Below, piece by piece: positions 61,415 through 64,000 of a stretch of DNA of 64,000 nucleotides (its first letter is position 1; each line of letters opens with the position of its first letter). Origin of the DNA: JAHCHG01 sp965214585 (lineage in GTDB: Bacteria; Acidobacteriota; Blastocatellia; Pyrinomonadales; Pyrinomonadaceae). The stretch spans positions 2,356,001 to 2,420,000 of the forward strand of contig OZ243957.1 in assembly GCA_965214585.1 (NCBI GenBank), given 5' to 3'. The notes beneath the pieces were generated by a model. It saw only the letters and a list, made by a program, of their open reading frames with translations. It had not been told where the DNA came from and did not search any database. The position numbers and the translations under genes were made by a program.

Positions 61415-61634
61415 GCCCGCGAAATACGCGGAAATGCGCGGAAAAGAGAGAAATTTGCCGCAGATTGACGCGGATTTTTAAGATTTTTTAACAGGGATAA
61501 AGGAGATGAACAGGAATAAAAAGATTTGGGATTTGAAATTCCAGATTTCAAATATTTAAAATATCCCTGTAAATCACCTTCATCCCTGTTAAAATTTCTT
61601 CCTTTTTCCGCGTGTTTCCGCGCATTTCGCGGGC
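61415..61634. repeat. Nested palindromic repeat, family C copy 2
   Basis: A 220-bp element with ends GCCCGCGAAATACGCGGAAA and TTTCGCGGGC. The internal AACAGGGATAAAGGAGAT/CACCTTCATCCCTGTT pair is shared with copy 1 (23295-23534). It lies between the FHA gene start and the FHA-SLT stop. Confidence 0.77.
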
Positions 61635-61641
61635 GGCATTC

Positions 61642-63108
61642 TTATTTTGCATCCGAATACGTCGAGATCGGCTGCAAATTCATCCCGAAATCCGCTGGGT
61701 TTTCGCCGACAATTGCGGCGGCAAAAAATTTCGGAACGTATCTGATATTTTCCGTCTGAAACTGCTGGGCGAGTTTTTCCGAGTTTGCAACCAGCGTCCA
61801 GAAGGAGCGTTCCTGCGATTCGTTGGCTTCGAGCGCGGTTTTTAAGTTTCGGCTCAAACCGCCTTCGCCGCTGTTGTAACTGCCGATGGCAAGCGGAACG
61901 CTGAGTGGTCCCGTGCCGTAACGTCCGGCGAGAAATTTCATATATTTTGCCGCCGCATTTGCCGCCGGTTCGGGAATGCAGCGTTCGTCCGGGTTTGAAG
62001 GCGACGCGCCGCTTTTTACGTCCAAGCCGTAAGTTTCGCCCGTCGCTTTTGTAAACTGAAACATTCCGAGTGGTCCCGTCGGACTTTGCAGACAGACGCA
62101 GTGTTCGGATTCGATCATCGCCAGATAAAGCCCGATTTGCGGATCAACGCCCTGCTGATTAAATGCGCGAATGATAAACGGCGCATTGTCGGCGGCACGC
62201 TTATAAGTCGCTTCGAGATTGTCGCCGAATCCGCAGCCGCCTGTTCTGCTTCGGGCGTTCGCCCGGCTCGCGTAGCCGTCAACAAAACTTTTGATTCTCG
62301 CCACCGCCGCAGTTGGAATATTTTCGCTGCTGCGGTTGCCGATCACACGCGCCACCTTTTTCGCCTTTGCCTCGATATACGCCATTTTTTCATCATTCGA
62401 CATCTGCTGATATTTCTTGCCCGAAGGCAGATTCGGCGCGTTCGTCATCTGGTCGGCAATTGGCGAATCGGTCAGATTTGTGTTGCCGGACGCGGAATCA
62501 TCTGCGGAATCTGTCGGCTTTATTTTCGGAACGGGCGTTTTATCGGGCTTTGATTCTTCATCATCTTTAAAAGCATCATCGGTTTGAGAACTGTCGAATT
62601 CATCATCGTTATTGTTTTGCGCGTATTCGGTCTGCCCGCTTCCGCCGAAAACCGTTACGCCGATAACAACCGCCGAAACGCTTATCACAAAAAACGCAAA
62701 AACCGATAAAACGATTGGAATCAAATAAGGCGATTTAAGCGGTGAATTTGCCGCCGAAGCTGTCTGCGTTTTATTGTTCTCAGCCGGCTGAGATTGTTCC
62801 GCCTGCTTTTCGCGTATGTGAACTTGCAAATTCGTCTGATTGCCGATTTTTATCGTATCGCCGTTTTTCAAAATAGTTCCGCCGGGCGGAACTTCCTCGC
62901 CGCCGACAAAAGTTTTGTTGGTCGAATTTTCATCAACGATCCAGACATTATCGCCGTCCCTGTAAACAGTCGAATTCAGCCGCGAAAGTCCGCCGTCATC
63001 AAGGCGAACATCAGCATCGCCGCCGCGTCCGATTGAAGTTTTTTCATTCTCCAGACGAATTTCCTCAGAGTCTTCGGAAGTCGGATATGTCAGATAAATT
63101 TCGAGCAT
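61642..63108 (-). CDS. FHA-domain membrane protein with a lytic transglycosylase domain
   Basis: 488 residues: FHA domain (residues 1-95, SIGRGGDADVRLDDGGLSRLN...VDENSTNKTFVGG), transmembrane helix (about 125-152, LIPIVLSVFAFFVISVSAVV), linker, then a periplasmic SLT domain (about 290-488). The transglycosylase Glu is in YLAMIESEHC (about residue 333), with GPLGMFQFTKATGETYGLDV and AIGSYNSGEGG. It can cut peptidoglycan under control of an FHA sensor, which would suit opening the wall for the T6SS tube. An SLT paralogue lies upstream. Confidence 0.84.
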   Translation of the reverse strand: MLEIYLTYPTSEDSEEIRLENEKTSIGRGGDADVRLDDGGLSRLNSTVYRDGDNVWIVDENSTNKTFVGGEEVPPGGTILKNGDTIKIGNQTNLQVHIREKQAEQSQPAENNKTQTASAANSPLKSPYLIPIVLSVFAFFVISVSAVVIGVTVFGGSGQTEYAQNNNDDEFDSSQTDDAFKDDEESKPDKTPVPKIKPTDSADDSASGNTNLTDSPIADQMTNAPNLPSGKKYQQMSNDEKMAYIEAKAKKVARVIGNRSSENIPTAAVARIKSFVDGYASRANARSRTGGCGFGDNLEATYKRAADNAPFIIRAFNQQGVDPQIGLYLAMIESEHCVCLQSPTGPLGMFQFTKATGETYGLDVKSGASPSNPDERCIPEPAANAAAKYMKFLAGRYGTGPLSVPLAIGSYNSGEGGLSRNLKTALEANESQERSFWTLVANSEKLAQQFQTENIRYVPKFFAAAIVGENPADFGMNLQPISTYSDAK

Positions 63109-63161
63109 AATAGCTTCAATGCAAAGTTGAAAAAGCAGAATCGAAGAAAAACTGTTTTTAC

Positions 63162-63347
63162 TAAGAAGCTGTTTGGAAACTCAGAAAAACGTAACGCCGG
63201 CATCTTGCCGGCTGTCTTGGTGGCTTCCAGCCGCCAAGTTGAGCGTTATTTGCTCAAACATTCAGAAAAACCAGATAAATTTGGCGGCAAGATGCCACCA
63301 AGACTGCCGGCTGGAAGCCTGCGATACAATTACCAAACAGCTTCTTA
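63162..63347. repeat. Inverted repeat with AAGATGCCGGC-type hairpins
   Basis: Outer arms TAAGAAGCTGTTTGG (63162) and CCAAACAGCTTCTTA (to 63347) enclose GCCGGCATCTTGCCGGC and GGCGGCAAGATGCC hairpins. Such a MITE-like structure fills the space between the two SLT genes together with a family-E repeat. Confidence 0.75.
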
Positions 63348-63437
63348 CAAAATAATTGATAGTTGAAAATTGAGAATTGTCTGTTGATTATCTGCATAAT
63401 TCTCATTTCGCAATTCTTAATTTTCAATTATCTTGTC
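63344..63437. repeat. AT-rich inverted repeat, family E copy 4
   Basis: CTTACAAAATAATTGATAGT on the left faces AATTTTCAATTATCTTGT on the right, with inner AATTGAGAATTG/CAATTCTTAATT. It directly abuts the preceding element. The remaining gap to 63534 shows nothing recognisable. Confidence 0.65.
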
Positions 63438-63534
63438 GGGTTTCATCTTCAAATTATTGTCCCTGATTGTCGTTTAATTACCTGATTAATAAACGACAAA
63501 TTAATCGTTTGTTCTATATTTAAGATAAAACCGT

Positions 63535-63999
63535 TTAACGAATCAAATTGCGGTAAAGTTCCGAAATCGGGCGGTCATTTTTCAGTCCGAATTTTTGCGG
63601 ATTTTCCGCGACCAAGGCGGCGGCGAAAAAGCGCACCAGATTTTCGCGCTCACGCGGAGTTTTTACCGCGTTCCATACGTCCGAACGGTCTGCCGGAATG
63701 GTGTTTTTCCAAGCGTATGCGCCTTGCAGAGATTTGCCGAAAGCCGCCACGCTGTAAATCGCCTCGCCGTCGAAAACTTTCAAGGTCAAATCCTTCATAT
63801 ACAGCGAAGACGCTTTTGCCGCACAATTTTGCGCCGGATTGCTCAAATTTTCCTCGCCGCAAAGTCCGTTGTAAGCGTTTGCCGTTGTAAAATCTTCGGT
63901 CATCTGCCACAGCCCTTCGCCCGCTTCCGGTTTGTCGAGCTTAAACTGACTGCGGCTCATCGCCAAAATATAACCAAGCGGCGGATCGAGATTCTGCTC
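63535..63999 (-). CDS. SLT-like domain protein (partial, runs off the window), active site altered
   Basis: Only the C-terminal 154 residues are present. They match the C-terminal half of the neighbouring FHA-SLT protein (LDPPLGYILAM..., GEGLWQMTEDFTTANAYNGL, AENPQKFGLKNDRPISEL). The position of the catalytic Glu (AMIESE in the neighbour) reads AMSRSQ, so catalysis is probably lost. Expected upstream part: FHA and a membrane helix. It probably starts the T6SS-linked operon. Confidence 0.72.
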   Translation of the reverse strand, partial: EQNLDPPLGYILAMSRSQFKLDKPEAGEGLWQMTEDFTTANAYNGLCGEENLSNPAQNCAAKASSLYMKDLTLKVFDGEAIYSVAAFGKSLQGAYAWKNTIPADRSDVWNAVKTPRERENLVRFFAAALVAENPQKFGLKNDRPISELYRNLIR

Positions 64000-64000
64000 C

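Noticed and set aside
1..64000. tRNA, rRNA, riboswitches and complete insertion sequences
   Set aside because: None was recognised on reading both strands; a covariance-model search would be needed to exclude small RNAs.

Overview
The window looks like one contiguous piece of a Gram-negative bacterial chromosome of moderate GC content. It has a type VI secretion system (T6SS), a phosphatidylcholine synthase, periplasmic signal peptides and lipoprotein boxes. The gene content and protein style would fit an Acidobacteriota member (Blastocatellia/Pyrinomonadales-like). That placement is inference from general resemblance; no rRNA or tRNA gene is present to settle it. I saw no CRISPR array, no intact transposase-type insertion sequence and no prophage.

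Region 1 (1-3.3 kb): the 3' end of an M1 aminopeptidase carrying an in-frame 128-bp perfect palindromic element, a phosphatidylcholine synthase, a SHOCT/glycine-zipper protein, and an Rrf2-type Fe-S regulator that starts the SUF region.

Region 2 (3.3-21.6 kb): a suf operon in the order rrf2-sufB-sufC-sufD-sufS, with every gap between the suf genes filled by co-oriented accessory genes. sufB carries a LAGLIDADG intein. Between sufB and sufC lie a broken hicB-like gene, two copies of a mntA-hepT-rpn toxin/defence cassette (the first with a frameshifted hepT), and phzF, a CDF-like transporter gene, two beta-carbonic anhydrases and a RlaP-type nucleotidyltransferase. Between sufC and sufD lie two small helical proteins, a DUF3703 protein and a hicB/broken hicA pair. 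Between sufD and sufS lie a retropepsin-like protease pair, an antitoxin/MazF pair and a restriction-modification pair. The first codons of sufS occur three times, once fused in frame to the DNA methyltransferase. Both rpn genes have an internal Shine-Dalgarno/ATG for an RpnS-like intragenic antitoxin, and both are followed by a tandem stand-alone copy of that C-terminal domain.

Region 3 (21.7-31.7 kb): ordinary metabolic or housekeeping genes (NUDIX-MBL fusion, pirin, HNH endonuclease pair, phosphohexomutase, NTF2-like protein, SAM methyltransferase, a frameshifted secreted SH3 protein, fumC), interspersed with palindromic repeats.

Region 4 (31.7-64 kb, almost all minus strand): a T6SS locus. 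In the direction of transcription it runs: partial SLT-like protein, FHA-SLT protein, FHA protein, YkgJ-like protein, tssK, tssL, tssM, tagJ, tssA, tssB, tssC, hcp, tssE, lipase, tssF, a secreted repeat protein, a peptidoglycan-binding protein, tssG, clpV, vgrG, a LysM-zincin, a lipoprotein, PAAR. All core components are present except TssJ. Several interspersed genes look like effectors or accessory cell-wall enzymes.

Across the window there are at least five families of intergenic palindromic or hairpin repeats (MITE/REP-like), two of them with two clear copies and one with four. Similar repeat-like DNA has entered coding sequence twice (aminopeptidase and clpV).
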